Assembly: GCF_045062745.1 (NCBI RefSeq)
Contig: NZ_JBJGED010000020.1
Span: forward strand, 85,424-149,423
Direction of reading: 5' to 3'
Origin: Paenibacillus_AA sp045062745
Lineage (GTDB): Bacteria; Bacillota; Bacilli; Paenibacillales; NBRC-103111
Length of the DNA stretch: 64,000 nt
Of the stretch, positions 1-8,124 are shown in pieces; positions within the stretch are counted from its first letter, which is position 1; the number at the start of each line of letters is the position of its first letter. Under the pieces are notes generated by a model. The model saw only the letters and a list, made by a program, of their open reading frames with translations, ran no database searches and was not told the origin of the DNA. A program made the translations under genes and the position numbers.

Positions 1-483
1 TGGGAAGTCGTGGCGACCGGGGAGTACGGCTACTTGCGGTTTTATCAGGAAATTCCGAAGGAAACCGAAGACAAGGCGCGCGCGATGCTCACGGAACTGC
101 GGCTTTCACATGTCCAGGATCAGCCGCTCGGCACATTGTCCCAGGGGGAGCGGAAGAAAGTGATGCTGGCACGTTCTCTGATGACGGATCCGTCCATCCT
201 CATTCTCGACGAGCCATGCTCCGGCCTCGATTTGTTCGAGCGGGAGCAGCTGCTCCATAGCATCAATGACTTGGGCCGGCGTGAGATGACAATGATGTAC
301 GTAACGCATCATATCGAGGAGATCGTACCGGCGTTCTCCCACATCGCCCTGATCGGTCAAGGCCGCGTGCTGGCGCAGGGGGAGAAGAAGCGGGTGCTGA
401 CGCCGGAGCTGCTGCAGTCCGCGTATGACGTGTCGGTAACGATTGAATGGGTGAACGATCGCCCTTGGATTCGGGTTGTTTAA
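1..483 (+). CDS. ABC transporter ATP-binding protein, C-terminal part (5' end outside window)
   Basis: The frame is open from base 1, so this is the C-terminal ~160 residues of an ATPase whose Walker A lies upstream of the window. Visible motifs are a signature-like LSQGERKKVMLAR, Walker B ILILDEP followed by the D-loop SGLD, and an H-loop in VTHHIEEI. The layout fits a cytoplasmic single-domain ABC ATPase of the YlmA-like type found in Bacilli, in which hydrolysis would drive a membrane partner. Substrate cannot be read from this fragment and no permease is in view. The stop is 46 bases before the next gene, so the two may be cotranscribed. Confidence 0.85.
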   Translation, partial: WEVVATGEYGYLRFYQEIPKETEDKARAMLTELRLSHVQDQPLGTLSQGERKKVMLARSLMTDPSILILDEPCSGLDLFEREQLLHSINDLGRREMTMMYVTHHIEEIVPAFSHIALIGQGRVLAQGEKKRVLTPELLQSAYDVSVTIEWVNDRPWIRVV

Positions 484-529
484 TGCCGTTAACGAATTCG
501 ACTAACGAATTACAGGAGGACAACCGCTT

Positions 530-1567
530 GTGGAAACCGCGACCCTAACCTCGAGCTTTATCGGCACGTCCAATCGCGGGTTTGCCCTCTACGCGCAGGA
601 TGAAGTCCGGCGGTTGATTCCGGGTACGAAATGCACTGAGCTGTCGGATCAAGAAGTGTTTTTGATGCAGTGCCCTATTAGCCGGGAAGAGGTGATCGCC
701 CGGTTTGGGGCCGAGGAGCCGATCTTCGTTCGGCATTTGCACCCGGTTGACGCCACGACCGAATTGAACCGTCAGGAGTCGGATTTGCACCGCCTAGCCG
801 CGCTTGTGAGTCGGGAGTGGTCGTTCCGGACCGGCGAACGGCTGGCGATTCAAGTGCGCAAGCAGGACCGGCTCGAGCTGCCGTACTCGCCGGCTCAGGT
901 GCGAGAAGCGCTGACGGACAAGCTCGAGCAGTTGTTCCAGATCGAGCCGGTCCCTCGCGAGGCGGAACGGATTGTGTCCGTTTATGTGACTGCCGATACG
1001 GCGTATGTCGGCCTCTCTGCGCCCAGCGACAATTTGTCCGATTGGGCTGGTGGCGCGGTCCGGTTCCAAAGGGAGGAGGATCAAATCTCCCGGGCGAAGT
1101 TCAAGCTGCTCGAGGCTGAGCAGGAGTTCGGATTGGACTTGGCCGCGTTCTCGAACGGGCTGGACATCGGGGCGGCTCCTGGCGGCTGGACTTCGCTCTT
1201 GCTGGAGCGGGGGCTTCGCGTAACCGCGATCGATCCTGGCGACATGCATCCGTCTCTGGTGAAGCACCCCAAGCTTACGATTTACCGGCGCAATGCCCGG
1301 GATGTCCAGTTCCCGCCTCAGAGCTTCGACCTGCTCGTGTGCGACATGAGCTGGAGCCCGCTGCAGATGGCGAAGCTGCTTATCCCGCTTTTGGATGCGC
1401 TTCGTACAGGCGGTACCGCGATCGTGACGCTGAAGCTGATGCACGGCAAGCCGTTCCAGACCGTGAAGGATACTTCACGCACGCTCGCGCCTTATCTGGA
1501 GCTCGTCCGGGCAAAGCAGCTGTTCCATAACCGCGACGAGGTTACATTATTTTTGATTAAACGTTGA
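530..1567 (+). CDS. SAM-dependent rRNA 2'-O-methyltransferase, FtsJ/RlmM-like
   Basis: 345 residues from a GTG start with AGGAGGA nine bases upstream. The C-terminal half has the FtsJ-type SAM loop LDIGAAPGGWTS (~residues 212-223), then VCDMSWSP and TLKLMHG, which supply the aspartate and lysine positions expected of the K-D-K-E methyl-transfer tetrad. The N-terminal ~150 residues resemble the RNA-binding half of RlmM (YgdE), which methylates a 23S rRNA cytidine ribose in Escherichia coli. Family assignment to an RrmJ-fold 2'-O-methyltransferase is firm; the exact target nucleotide is inference. The stop codon overlaps the -35 box of the next transcript. Confidence 0.8.
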   Translation: METATLTSSFIGTSNRGFALYAQDEVRRLIPGTKCTELSDQEVFLMQCPISREEVIARFGAEEPIFVRHLHPVDATTELNRQESDLHRLAALVSREWSFRTGERLAIQVRKQDRLELPYSPAQVREALTDKLEQLFQIEPVPREAERIVSVYVTADTAYVGLSAPSDNLSDWAGGAVRFQREEDQISRAKFKLLEAEQEFGLDLAAFSNGLDIGAAPGGWTSLLLERGLRVTAIDPGDMHPSLVKHPKLTIYRRNARDVQFPPQSFDLLVCDMSWSPLQMAKLLIPLLDALRTGGTAIVTLKLMHGKPFQTVKDTSRTLAPYLELVRAKQLFHNRDEVTLFLIKR

Positions 1568-1592
1568 AATTGAGCGCCGGATTTGCTATATT
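1564..1592 (+). promoter_or_regulatory. Sigma-A promoter of the ilvA T-box transcript
   Basis: TTGAAA (1564-1569), a 17-base spacer and TATATT (1587-1592), with TG one base before the -10, match the vegetative consensus closely. The -35 overlaps the methyltransferase stop codon. Predicted transcription start is near 1599, immediately ahead of the T-box leader. Confidence 0.75.
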
Positions 1593-1599
1593 CGTTCTA

Positions 1600-1900
1600 A
1601 CAAAGTCAATGAAGAGGAAGAGTACGTGCACCCTCTGTTCCCCCAGAGAGTCGGCGGTTGCTGCGAGCCCGACGTTCAGACTGCACCGAAAATCACCTCC
1701 GAGACGTGACCCGAATCCGATCGGTCTTCATCGAGGCGTATCGGCTAGGGGGCACCGGAAGTCCACCGTTACCCGGAACCGCATGTGATGGCATGTCGGA
1801 TGAGCGCCGAGACAGACTGCAGCGTATTAGCGAGCTGTCGTTTCGGAATTAGGGTGGTAACGCGAGCGAACCTCGTCCCTTCTGGGACGGGTTTTTTTTG
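1600..1900 (+). promoter_or_regulatory. T-box riboswitch, isoleucine specifier, upstream of ilvA
   Basis: The leader begins with the stem I consensus (AATGAAGAGGAAGAGTA, ~1607-1623), followed by AGAGAG and GGTTGCTGCGAGCC elements. A GAA-like context precedes ATC at 1692-1694, which I read as the isoleucine specifier. The T-box proper, AGGGTGGTAACGCGAG, is at 1851-1866. It overlaps the competing terminator: CGTCCC (1874-1879), TTCT-type loop, GGGACG (1884-1889), then GGTTTTTTTTG. Uncharged tRNA-Ile should pair with the T-box and let transcription continue into threonine dehydratase, the first enzyme of isoleucine synthesis, so specifier and gene agree. Confidence 0.9.
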
Positions 1901-1951
1901 TTTTCTCCGATAAAATTTGAAGAAAGCGGTGGTTCACATGGGGATTACTCG

Positions 1952-2932
1952 ATGCAATACCAGAACATCATGCGTGCGAAATACAAGCTGGACGGCCACA
2001 TTCATCGTACGCCGCTAACGCTCTCGAAGACGCTGAGCGACATAACCGGCAGTACCGTTTATCTGAAGCTGGAAAATTTGCAAAAAACGGGCGCATTCAA
2101 AGTGCGCGGAGCCTGGAACCGGATTGCCCAAATGACGGAGGCGGAACGTGCTCGAGGCGTGATCACCGCGTCAGCTGGCAACCACGCGCAGGGGGTGGCT
2201 ATGGCCGCGGCTCAAGCGGGCATAGCCTCCACGATCGTTATGCCGGTTGGCGCGCCGGAGGCGAAGATTGCCGCGACGCAAAGCTACGGCTCGCAGGTCG
2301 TGCTGTACGGAGCCAATTACGACGAAGCGTATGAGCACGCGCTGCAACTGGCCGAGCGCAGCGGGGCGGTCTTCGTCCACGCGTTCAACGATCCGCATGT
2401 GATCGCCGGACAAGGCACGATCGGGATCGAGATCATGGATGAGCTCCCGACTGTAGACGCGATACTCGTTCCCGTAGGGGGTGGCGGCCTCATCAGCGGC
2501 ATCGGCTTGGCGGTCAAGGCGGTCCGGCCCGAGACCCGAATCGTCGGGGTGCAGCCGGAAGCAGCCGACTCGGGTTATCGCTCCTGGAGAGCGGGGGCGA
2601 TGCAATCCGTAGATCGGCCGCTGTCGGTCGCGGACGGACTCGCCGTTAAGCGGCCCGGGGACATCCCGCTCGCTTGGATGAAGGAAGTGGTCGACGACTT
2701 TACAACCGTGAGCGAGCGTCAAATCCGGGATGCCATGTTCTGGCTGCTGCAGCGCAACAAGCTGCTGGTGGAGGGAGCCGGGGCCGCACCGCTGGCGGCG
2801 CTTCTCAAAGGCGACTTGGATTTGCAAGGCAAGCGCGTCGTGCTGGTGGTGAGCGGGGGTAATGTCGATTTTTCCAAGCTTGCGGACTTATATGCCCAGC
2901 AGCAGTCTATGGCAGAGCCGAGCCCGGTCTGA
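1952..2932 (+). CDS. ilvA: Threonine dehydratase (threonine ammonia-lyase), catalytic-domain-only form
   Basis: PLP-dependent fold II enzyme that converts threonine to 2-oxobutanoate and ammonia, the committed step to isoleucine. The PLP lysine is K50 in GAFKVRGA; the phosphate-binding loop is VGGGGL near residues 175-180. At 326 residues it is the short TdcB-like form without a C-terminal ACT domain, so feedback inhibition through that domain is not expected. ATG 1952 with GGGGAT upstream is preferred over an in-frame TTG at 1898, which lies in the terminator U-run. The isoleucine T-box upstream argues for a biosynthetic role rather than threonine catabolism. Confidence 0.9.
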   Translation: MQYQNIMRAKYKLDGHIHRTPLTLSKTLSDITGSTVYLKLENLQKTGAFKVRGAWNRIAQMTEAERARGVITASAGNHAQGVAMAAAQAGIASTIVMPVGAPEAKIAATQSYGSQVVLYGANYDEAYEHALQLAERSGAVFVHAFNDPHVIAGQGTIGIEIMDELPTVDAILVPVGGGGLISGIGLAVKAVRPETRIVGVQPEAADSGYRSWRAGAMQSVDRPLSVADGLAVKRPGDIPLAWMKEVVDDFTTVSERQIRDAMFWLLQRNKLLVEGAGAAPLAALLKGDLDLQGKRVVLVVSGGNVDFSKLADLYAQQQSMAEPSPV

Positions 2933-2977
2933 GGAGGATCGGTATTGAGACAAACTGGAAAATGTGGTAGTTTTATT

Positions 2978-3013
2978 GGGACTGCGATGAATTGCTAAAT
3001 CGCGGTCCCTTTT
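2978..3013 (+). terminator. Intrinsic terminator after ilvA
   Basis: GGGACTGCGAT (2978-2988) pairs with ATCGCGGTCCC (2999-3009), with one G-T pair and a 10-base loop, followed by TTTT. It ends the isoleucine transcript. A TTGAGA-17-TAGTTT promoter-like pair at 2945-2973 sits just before the hairpin and may serve the kinase gene. Confidence 0.65.
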
Positions 3014-3065
3014 GCCTGGGAGTCCGATTCGAAAGGAGATATGCGGTATTATCCACCCCACACAG

Positions 3066-4751
3066 ATGGAATTGGAAGCAGGCGATCTGTTAGGCGGCCG
3101 ATACCGGCTGTTGCAGCAGCTCGGGCAAGGCGGGATGGGAGCCGTGTACTTGGCGGAAGATGTCAAGCTTCCCGGGAAGCGCTGGGCCGTCAAGCGAATC
3201 GGCCTAAATGCCTATAGTCCGGACCAATCCGGTTCACCGAATGAAGCCGCTTTACTGCTCCAGCTGAGCCACCCGTTTTTGCCCCACATCGTCGACGTTT
3301 TTCCCTCCGAGGCGCTCTCCGACAACTCAACCGCTTACATCGTAATGGAATACATCGAAGGGGAGACTCTGCAAGCGTGGCTCGATCGCCAGCCCGGCTT
3401 GCCTCCTGTAGAGCAAGTGCTGGACATCGGTCAGCAAGTTTGCGCACTGCTCCATTTCTTGCACACGCAGCGACCCGAGCCGATCGTATACCGGGACTTG
3501 AAGCCGGCGAATCTGATGCTCGATCGTCAATTCAAAATCCGCCTGATTGATTTTGGCATCGCCAGGAGCTTCAAGCCCGGACAGCCGGCGGATACGGTTC
3601 CTCTCGGGACTGTCGCGTTCGCGGCCCCGGAGCAACTGAGTCATGCCCAGACCGATCCAAGTTCCGACCTGTACTCGCTCGGAGCGCTGCTGTACTACTG
3701 TTTAAGCGGCGGGCTTTATTATGCCGTAGCGTCCAAACCGCTGGATCAGCTCAGAAGCGGTCTGCCGGAAGAGCTGACAGAAGCGGTGCACCGGCTGCTG
3801 GAGCACGATCCGGGCGATCGGTATCAGACCGCGGAGGAAGCTGGGAGGGCGCTGGCGCGTGTCTGGGTCCAGCACGTGCAGGCGACAGAAGCTGAGTCCC
3901 ATGTGGCCGCTGCTTCTATTTACTCTGCCGTTAGCACAGCTAGGATCACTCGTATTGACCCGGTACAGATCAGAATGGCTGCCGGTCCGGACCGCAAGCT
4001 GATTGTAGTCGGGACGCTCTATGCCGGTGCGGGAGCCACTTTCACGTCGATCGCGCTTGCCCGCGGATCCACGAGACTCGGCGTTCCGATGGCGGTGATC
4101 GAAGCGGGCGGGAAGGACCCCGAGTTGGGCCATTTGCTCAGACTTCCGCAGTATGTTAGGACGGAAGAGCTGTCTCCGAAACTCCACATCACTCCTCCAC
4201 AAGGGTTCGTGCAGGGTGGAACGCGTTGGTTTCCGCTTCCGGCCGGCGGCGGTTTTGATCCGCTGAGCAACCCGCATATTTTGCAAATGCTTAGACACTG
4301 CGAAGAGACTAAAGTCCTGTTCGATATATCCGACACGTGGACGGATCCCGACGTTCGTGCGCTCTGCCAAGCCGCCGATGAGCTGGTCGTTGTTCTAGAC
4401 CCGTTCCCTTCCAAATGGCAGGGCGGGAGGGCAGCCCAGAATATGCAAGCTTTGCGCGAGTTCGCCGATCAAGGGAGTAGCGTACATTGGGTGATGAACA
4501 AAGATGCGCCTCATTCGAGACGGAGAGAACGAATGAACCGGGCGCCGGACAAGCCGATCGCCATCGTGCCGAGCATCCCGACCGAACATATTCTTCAGGC
4601 ATTCGATAGAGGGAAGCTTCCCCATGATTTGCCTGGTGTTCGAGCTTCGCTCGATGCCGCGCTAATGCCTTTATTGCAGCGATTGACTGTATCGGACGGG
4701 CGGAAGGGGAAAAAGGGAAGGCTTCGATTTTCGTTTTGGTCCTTTTTTTGA
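3066..4751 (+). CDS. Hanks-type serine/threonine kinase fused to a MinD-like domain lacking the P-loop lysine
   Basis: Residues ~10-275 form a complete eukaryotic-like kinase: glycine loop GQGGMG (20-25), catalytic lysine K43 in WAVKRI, catalytic loop YRDLKPAN (D144), DFG (162-164) and an APE-like FAAPEQ. There is no transmembrane segment or PASTA repeat, so it is probably cytosolic. From ~residue 309 the sequence resembles a ParA/MinD ATPase (LIVVGTLYAGAGATFTS, then AVIEAGGKDPELG), but the P-loop lysine is absent. The next gene is an intact TadZ/CpaE ATPase and the locus ends with an FHA phosphothreonine reader, so control of pilus assembly is a reasonable inference. Start is uncertain: ATG 3066 lacks a good SD, AAGGAG at 3033-3038 would suit ATT 3048, and TTG 3012 lies in the upstream terminator tail. 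Confidence 0.8.
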   Translation: MELEAGDLLGGRYRLLQQLGQGGMGAVYLAEDVKLPGKRWAVKRIGLNAYSPDQSGSPNEAALLLQLSHPFLPHIVDVFPSEALSDNSTAYIVMEYIEGETLQAWLDRQPGLPPVEQVLDIGQQVCALLHFLHTQRPEPIVYRDLKPANLMLDRQFKIRLIDFGIARSFKPGQPADTVPLGTVAFAAPEQLSHAQTDPSSDLYSLGALLYYCLSGGLYYAVASKPLDQLRSGLPEELTEAVHRLLEHDPGDRYQTAEEAGRALARVWVQHVQATEAESHVAAASIYSAVSTARITRIDPVQIRMAAGPDRKLIVVGTLYAGAGATFTSIALARGSTRLGVPMAVIEAGGKDPELGHLLRLPQYVRTEELSPKLHITPPQGFVQGGTRWFPLPAGGGFDPLSNPHILQMLRHCEETKVLFDISDTWTDPDVRALCQAADELVVVLDPFPSKWQGGRAAQNMQALREFADQGSSVHWVMNKDAPHSRRRERMNRAPDKPIAIVPSIPTEHILQAFDRGKLPHDLPGVRASLDAALMPLLQRLTVSDGRKGKKGRLRFSFWSFF

Positions 4752-4769
4752 AGGTTGGGAAAATAAGGC

Positions 4770-4798
4770 TTGAAATGGAGGACGAGGTTGCATATACT
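4770..4798 (+). promoter_or_regulatory. Sigma-A promoter of the Tad pilus operon
   Basis: TTGAAA (4770-4775), a 17-base spacer, TATACT (4793-4798). It lies in the 165-base gap after the kinase gene and points to tadZ. Transcription would start near 4805, about 110 bases before the coding region. Confidence 0.7.
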
Positions 4799-4829
4799 AA
4801 AAGTACCTCAATAGCAAATCTAAAGCGGA

Positions 4830-4878
4830 AGCACCGCGAATGGCAGATGAACTCTGCGCATTTGCGAGTGCTTTTTTT
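4830..4878 (+). terminator. Hairpin with U-run in the tad operon leader (terminator or attenuator)
   Basis: AGCACCGCGAATGGCAGA pairs imperfectly with TCTGCGCATTTGCGAGTGCT across a short loop and is followed by TTTTTTT. It lies between the promoter at 4770-4798 and the tadZ start at 4917. It could simply end kinase transcripts, but any transcript from the tad promoter must also pass it. Confidence 0.65.
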
Positions 4879-4916
4879 GTTGTCTCCATCACTCGAACAA
4901 GGAGGAAGATCCACGA

Positions 4917-6071
4917 ATGAATGAACCGCTTAACCTTGTCGTAGCCGACCCGGACACCGCTTATCTGCAGCGGCTCGCGGCCTATGTCCGGCAATCCAAG
5001 TGGGCGGAGCGGCTGAGCGTCCAATGGTGCTCGAAGCAGGATACCTTGATGCAAGCCGTTCGCTCCAGCAGCGGCCCTAATCCCTTGATGGTCGTCCATC
5101 GAGACTGGCTTCCGGAGGAAAGGGACCACCATTGGGTCGTCCTCGACGAATTCCATACGGACGATACCCCCGTCGCACTGAATGCTCCTTCGCACGAAGA
5201 GCCGTTGTCCCGGCTATTCAAATATCAGCCGATCGAGCACTTGCTTGCCTCCGTGGTAAACATAGCGGAACGGTCCCGATATCGAGCGAACGACCGTTCT
5301 ACATTCTCGGCTTCTTCATTAAGCGTCGTCAGTGTTTTGTCGGCGGCGGGAGGCACGGGGAAGACGACGGCGGCCTATCAGCTGGTCCGCCTTCTCGGCG
5401 CCCAGGGCCGGCGCAGCTTGCTGATCAATCTGGAGCCGATTTGTTCGATTATGGCGCCGGACCCCGACTATTCGCAGCTGTTCGGACAATACCTCTACTT
5501 CAGCCGAGGCGGCTCGCCCAAGGCGGTAGAGTGGGCGAAGAAGCTCATTCGGCGCCATCCCCGCGGTCCGATCGATGTGCTCGGCGGCTCCGGCGCCTTT
5601 CGGGAGATGGAGGAGCTGAGTGTAGACGACATCCGGCGACTGGTCGAGCACATTCGCGCACTCGGTGTGTATCGCGCCGTAATTGTAGACGTGGAGTCCG
5701 GGGTTAGTCCAATAGTCAAGGGCGCAATGGCGAGCAGCGACCGGCTCGTGTGCATGTTGACCGAGGAGGGTGCCTCGATCCGGAAGACAGCGCAATTCCT
5801 CAACGCCTGTCCGAAGTGGCTCGAGATGGACTCGGAGCTGATCCGTTCCAGGCTTTGCCTCGCGTTCAATCGATGGAACGGTGAGGCCGGCGTCGACTTC
5901 CGCGCGCTTGGCGTCCCCGTAGCGGCCAAGCTGCCTTATGTTGCCCAGTGGAAACGGAACGCCGCGTGGGAAGAGGAGCAGCTCGATCCGTTGTTCGAGC
6001 GCCAGCTCTTGCAGTTGATGGAGGCGCTGCAGCTGGACGCCCGAGGAGCCGGTCATGCGTCAACCGCTTAA
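4917..6071 (+). CDS. tadZ: TadZ/CpaE-like MinD-family ATPase of the Flp pilus locus
   Basis: The N-terminal ~110 residues look like a receiver-type domain (NLVVADPDTAYLQRL), as in CpaE/TadZ, where it is usually not phosphorylated. Residues ~140-350 form a ParA/MinD ATPase with P-loop AAGGTGKTT, then LLINLEP and VIVDVESG. The MinD signature lysine at the start of the P-loop is alanine here. TadZ proteins place the pilus machine at a cell site. GGAGG sits about ten bases before ATG 4917. The 3' end overlaps tadA by 17 bases, which implies coupled translation. tadZ is preferred over a general partition ATPase because of the neighbours. Confidence 0.85.
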   Translation: MNEPLNLVVADPDTAYLQRLAAYVRQSKWAERLSVQWCSKQDTLMQAVRSSSGPNPLMVVHRDWLPEERDHHWVVLDEFHTDDTPVALNAPSHEEPLSRLFKYQPIEHLLASVVNIAERSRYRANDRSTFSASSLSVVSVLSAAGGTGKTTAAYQLVRLLGAQGRRSLLINLEPICSIMAPDPDYSQLFGQYLYFSRGGSPKAVEWAKKLIRRHPRGPIDVLGGSGAFREMEELSVDDIRRLVEHIRALGVYRAVIVDVESGVSPIVKGAMASSDRLVCMLTEEGASIRKTAQFLNACPKWLEMDSELIRSRLCLAFNRWNGEAGVDFRALGVPVAAKLPYVAQWKRNAAWEEEQLDPLFERQLLQLMEALQLDARGAGHASTA

Positions 6072-7353
6072 CGAGCTGTCGGCCCGCATCAGGGAACGAA
6101 TTCGGGACCGGCTGAACTGGAACCAGGCAATGAGCGACCGTGAGCTGATGGAAGAGATCGAACGGGAGGTGTTCCTGCACGGCTCCCAGGCCGAGACGTA
6201 CATGACGGCGCGGGATTTGCAGAGCATCGTGAGAAGAATCTACGATTCTTTCCGCGGAATGGACGTGATCCAGCCGTTGCTCGACGACCTGGACGTGACG
6301 GAGATTATGGTGAATTCCCATCAGGAAATTTTTATCGAGCGGGGCGGGAAAGTAACCGCATTTGACGGACGATTCGAATCTCAGGAGAAGCTGGAGGATT
6401 TGATCCAGGCGATCGTCGCTAAGGTGAATCGGGTCGTGAACGAAGCGAGTCCGATCGTCGACGCAAGGCTGCCCGACGGATCGCGGGTACATGTTGTACT
6501 TCCTCCTATTGCGCTCAAAGGACCCACGCTTACGATCCGCAAATTTCCGGACAACCCGATGGGGATGCAGCAGCTGATCGACTCGGGTTCGATCAATAAA
6601 CCGGCCGCCGCATTCCTGGAACGGCTAGTCGCCGCCAAATACAACATCTTCATTAGCGGTGGCACCGGCTCCGGTAAGACGACTTTCCTTAATGCTCTAT
6701 GTCAATTCGTTCCCGCGGATGAGCGGATTATTACGATCGAGGATTCGGCGGAGCTCCAGATCCGTTCCGTACCGAACTGGGTTCGGCTGGAGACGCGCAA
6801 TGCGAACACCGAAGGCAAAGGGCAGCTGACGATCCGAGATTTGATCCGAAGCTCGCTGCGGATGAGGCCGAACCGCATTATCGTCGGGGAGGTGCGGGGA
6901 GCGGAGACACTCGATATGCTTCAGGCGATGAACACCGGACATGACGGCTCGCTCAGCACCGGACACGCCAACTCCGTAGCCGACATGCTGAGCCGGCTGG
7001 AGACGATGGTCCTCAGCGGTGCCGACCTGCCGCTTCCGGTCGTCCGCAGCATGATCGTCTCCGCGATCGACATTATGGTGCATCTGGCGCGATTCCGTGA
7101 TGGCAGCCGCCGGGTGACGGACATAACGGAGCTGGTTGAGCTGAACAAAGGTGAGATGGTGCTGAATCCGTTATTCCGATATGTGGAGGATGCAGGAAGC
7201 TCGATCGAGGAGCAATCGCATGGAGCGCTTCAGCCGACCGGCAACAAGCTGTGTCGTACCCAAAAGCTCGGGACGTCAAGAGACGATTTAATTATACGGA
7301 CCGAAACTTTGGAGGAGGTGGCGGATGGACGTCTTGAACCGAGGCACGGCTAG
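6055..7353 (+). CDS. tadA: TadA/CpaF-type pilus assembly ATPase
   Basis: A type II/IV secretion ATPase that powers Flp pilus assembly at the cytoplasmic face. The Walker A loop GGTGSGKTT (~residues 202-210) follows an N-terminal region with the CpaF features DVTEIMVNS and RLPDGSRVHVVLPP. The Asp box IITIEDSAELQI, the box GEVRGAETLDMLQAMNTGHDGS and the His box TGHANS are all present, so the enzyme looks intact. At 432 residues the length is normal for the family. It overlaps tadZ upstream and tadB downstream, so the three are translated as a unit. Confidence 0.95.
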   Translation: MRQPLNELSARIRERIRDRLNWNQAMSDRELMEEIEREVFLHGSQAETYMTARDLQSIVRRIYDSFRGMDVIQPLLDDLDVTEIMVNSHQEIFIERGGKVTAFDGRFESQEKLEDLIQAIVAKVNRVVNEASPIVDARLPDGSRVHVVLPPIALKGPTLTIRKFPDNPMGMQQLIDSGSINKPAAAFLERLVAAKYNIFISGGTGSGKTTFLNALCQFVPADERIITIEDSAELQIRSVPNWVRLETRNANTEGKGQLTIRDLIRSSLRMRPNRIIVGEVRGAETLDMLQAMNTGHDGSLSTGHANSVADMLSRLETMVLSGADLPLPVVRSMIVSAIDIMVHLARFRDGSRRVTDITELVELNKGEMVLNPLFRYVEDAGSSIEEQSHGALQPTGNKLCRTQKLGTSRDDLIIRTETLEEVADGRLEPRHG

Positions 7354-8107
7354 ACCGGGCGAGCTGTTGCCCGATTACAGAGAGTACCGGCTTACTTTTG
7401 CTGAGAAATGGCTATGTATTGTGGTTGTGGCAAGCTTTCTGTTCGGGATTGGAATGCTGTTCTACAATCACATTTTGCTAGCCCTCGGACTTAGCACGAT
7501 CGCCGTCTGGTCGCCGCGAGTCCGCCGGAGGCAGCTTGCGGAGAAACGCCGGACGATGCTGAAGCTCCAATTCCGCCAGGCGCTCTATGCGCTGTCTACG
7601 GCCCTCGGAGCAGGGAGGTCGGTGGAGAGCGCGTTCCGCGAGTGTGTTCCCGACCTGCGGCTTCTTTATTCGGGAGCGGATGCCGCCATCCTCGTCGAGC
7701 TGGAGATTGTGAACCGCAGGGTGCATGTAGGAGAGCCGCTCGAGGTAGCGCTGCGGGATTTTGGCGAGCGGAGCGGAATTGCGGATATTATGCAGTTCGC
7801 CGAAGTGTTCGCCACATGCAAGCGTACAGGCGGCGATCTGGTCGATGTGCTTCGACGAACGTCCAACATGATCGGGGAGAAGCTGGAAATCGAGCAGGAC
7901 ATCTCAGTCGTGATTGCACAGAAGCGGTTTGAGGCGAAGGCGCTGAGCTTCATTCCTTATGTGATCATTGCGTTCTTGGCTTGGAGCTCGCCCGACTATA
8001 TGGCGCCTCTCTATATAGGAACAGGACGTATTATCATGACCGGCTCGCTTGTCCTGCTTGTATCCAGCTTCGCCATCTCCCGCAAAATCATGAACATTCA
8101 GGTGTGA
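7325..8107 (+). CDS. tadB: TadB-like inner-membrane platform protein (T2SS GspF family)
   Basis: 260 residues with two hydrophobic segments near the N terminus (WLCIVVVASFLFGIGMLF and a following one), a cytoplasmic helical GspF domain (RQALYALSTALGAGRSVESAF), and C-terminal membrane segments (FIPYVIIAFLAWSS and IIMTGSLVLLVSSFAI). The family forms the membrane platform that couples TadA to pilin polymerisation, together with TadC. GGAGGAGG lies before ATG 7325. The start overlaps the end of tadA by 29 bases. Confidence 0.9.
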   Translation: MDVLNRGTARPGELLPDYREYRLTFAEKWLCIVVVASFLFGIGMLFYNHILLALGLSTIAVWSPRVRRRQLAEKRRTMLKLQFRQALYALSTALGAGRSVESAFRECVPDLRLLYSGADAAILVELEIVNRRVHVGEPLEVALRDFGERSGIADIMQFAEVFATCKRTGGDLVDVLRRTSNMIGEKLEIEQDISVVIAQKRFEAKALSFIPYVIIAFLAWSSPDYMAPLYIGTGRIIMTGSLVLLVSSFAISRKIMNIQV

Positions 8108-8124
8108 TCGAGAGGAGCCTCATT

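Noticed and set aside
1898..1951. N-terminal extension of threonine dehydratase from TTG 1898
   Set aside because: The codon is in the U-run of the T-box terminator, has no SD, and the added 18 residues do not fit the family start.
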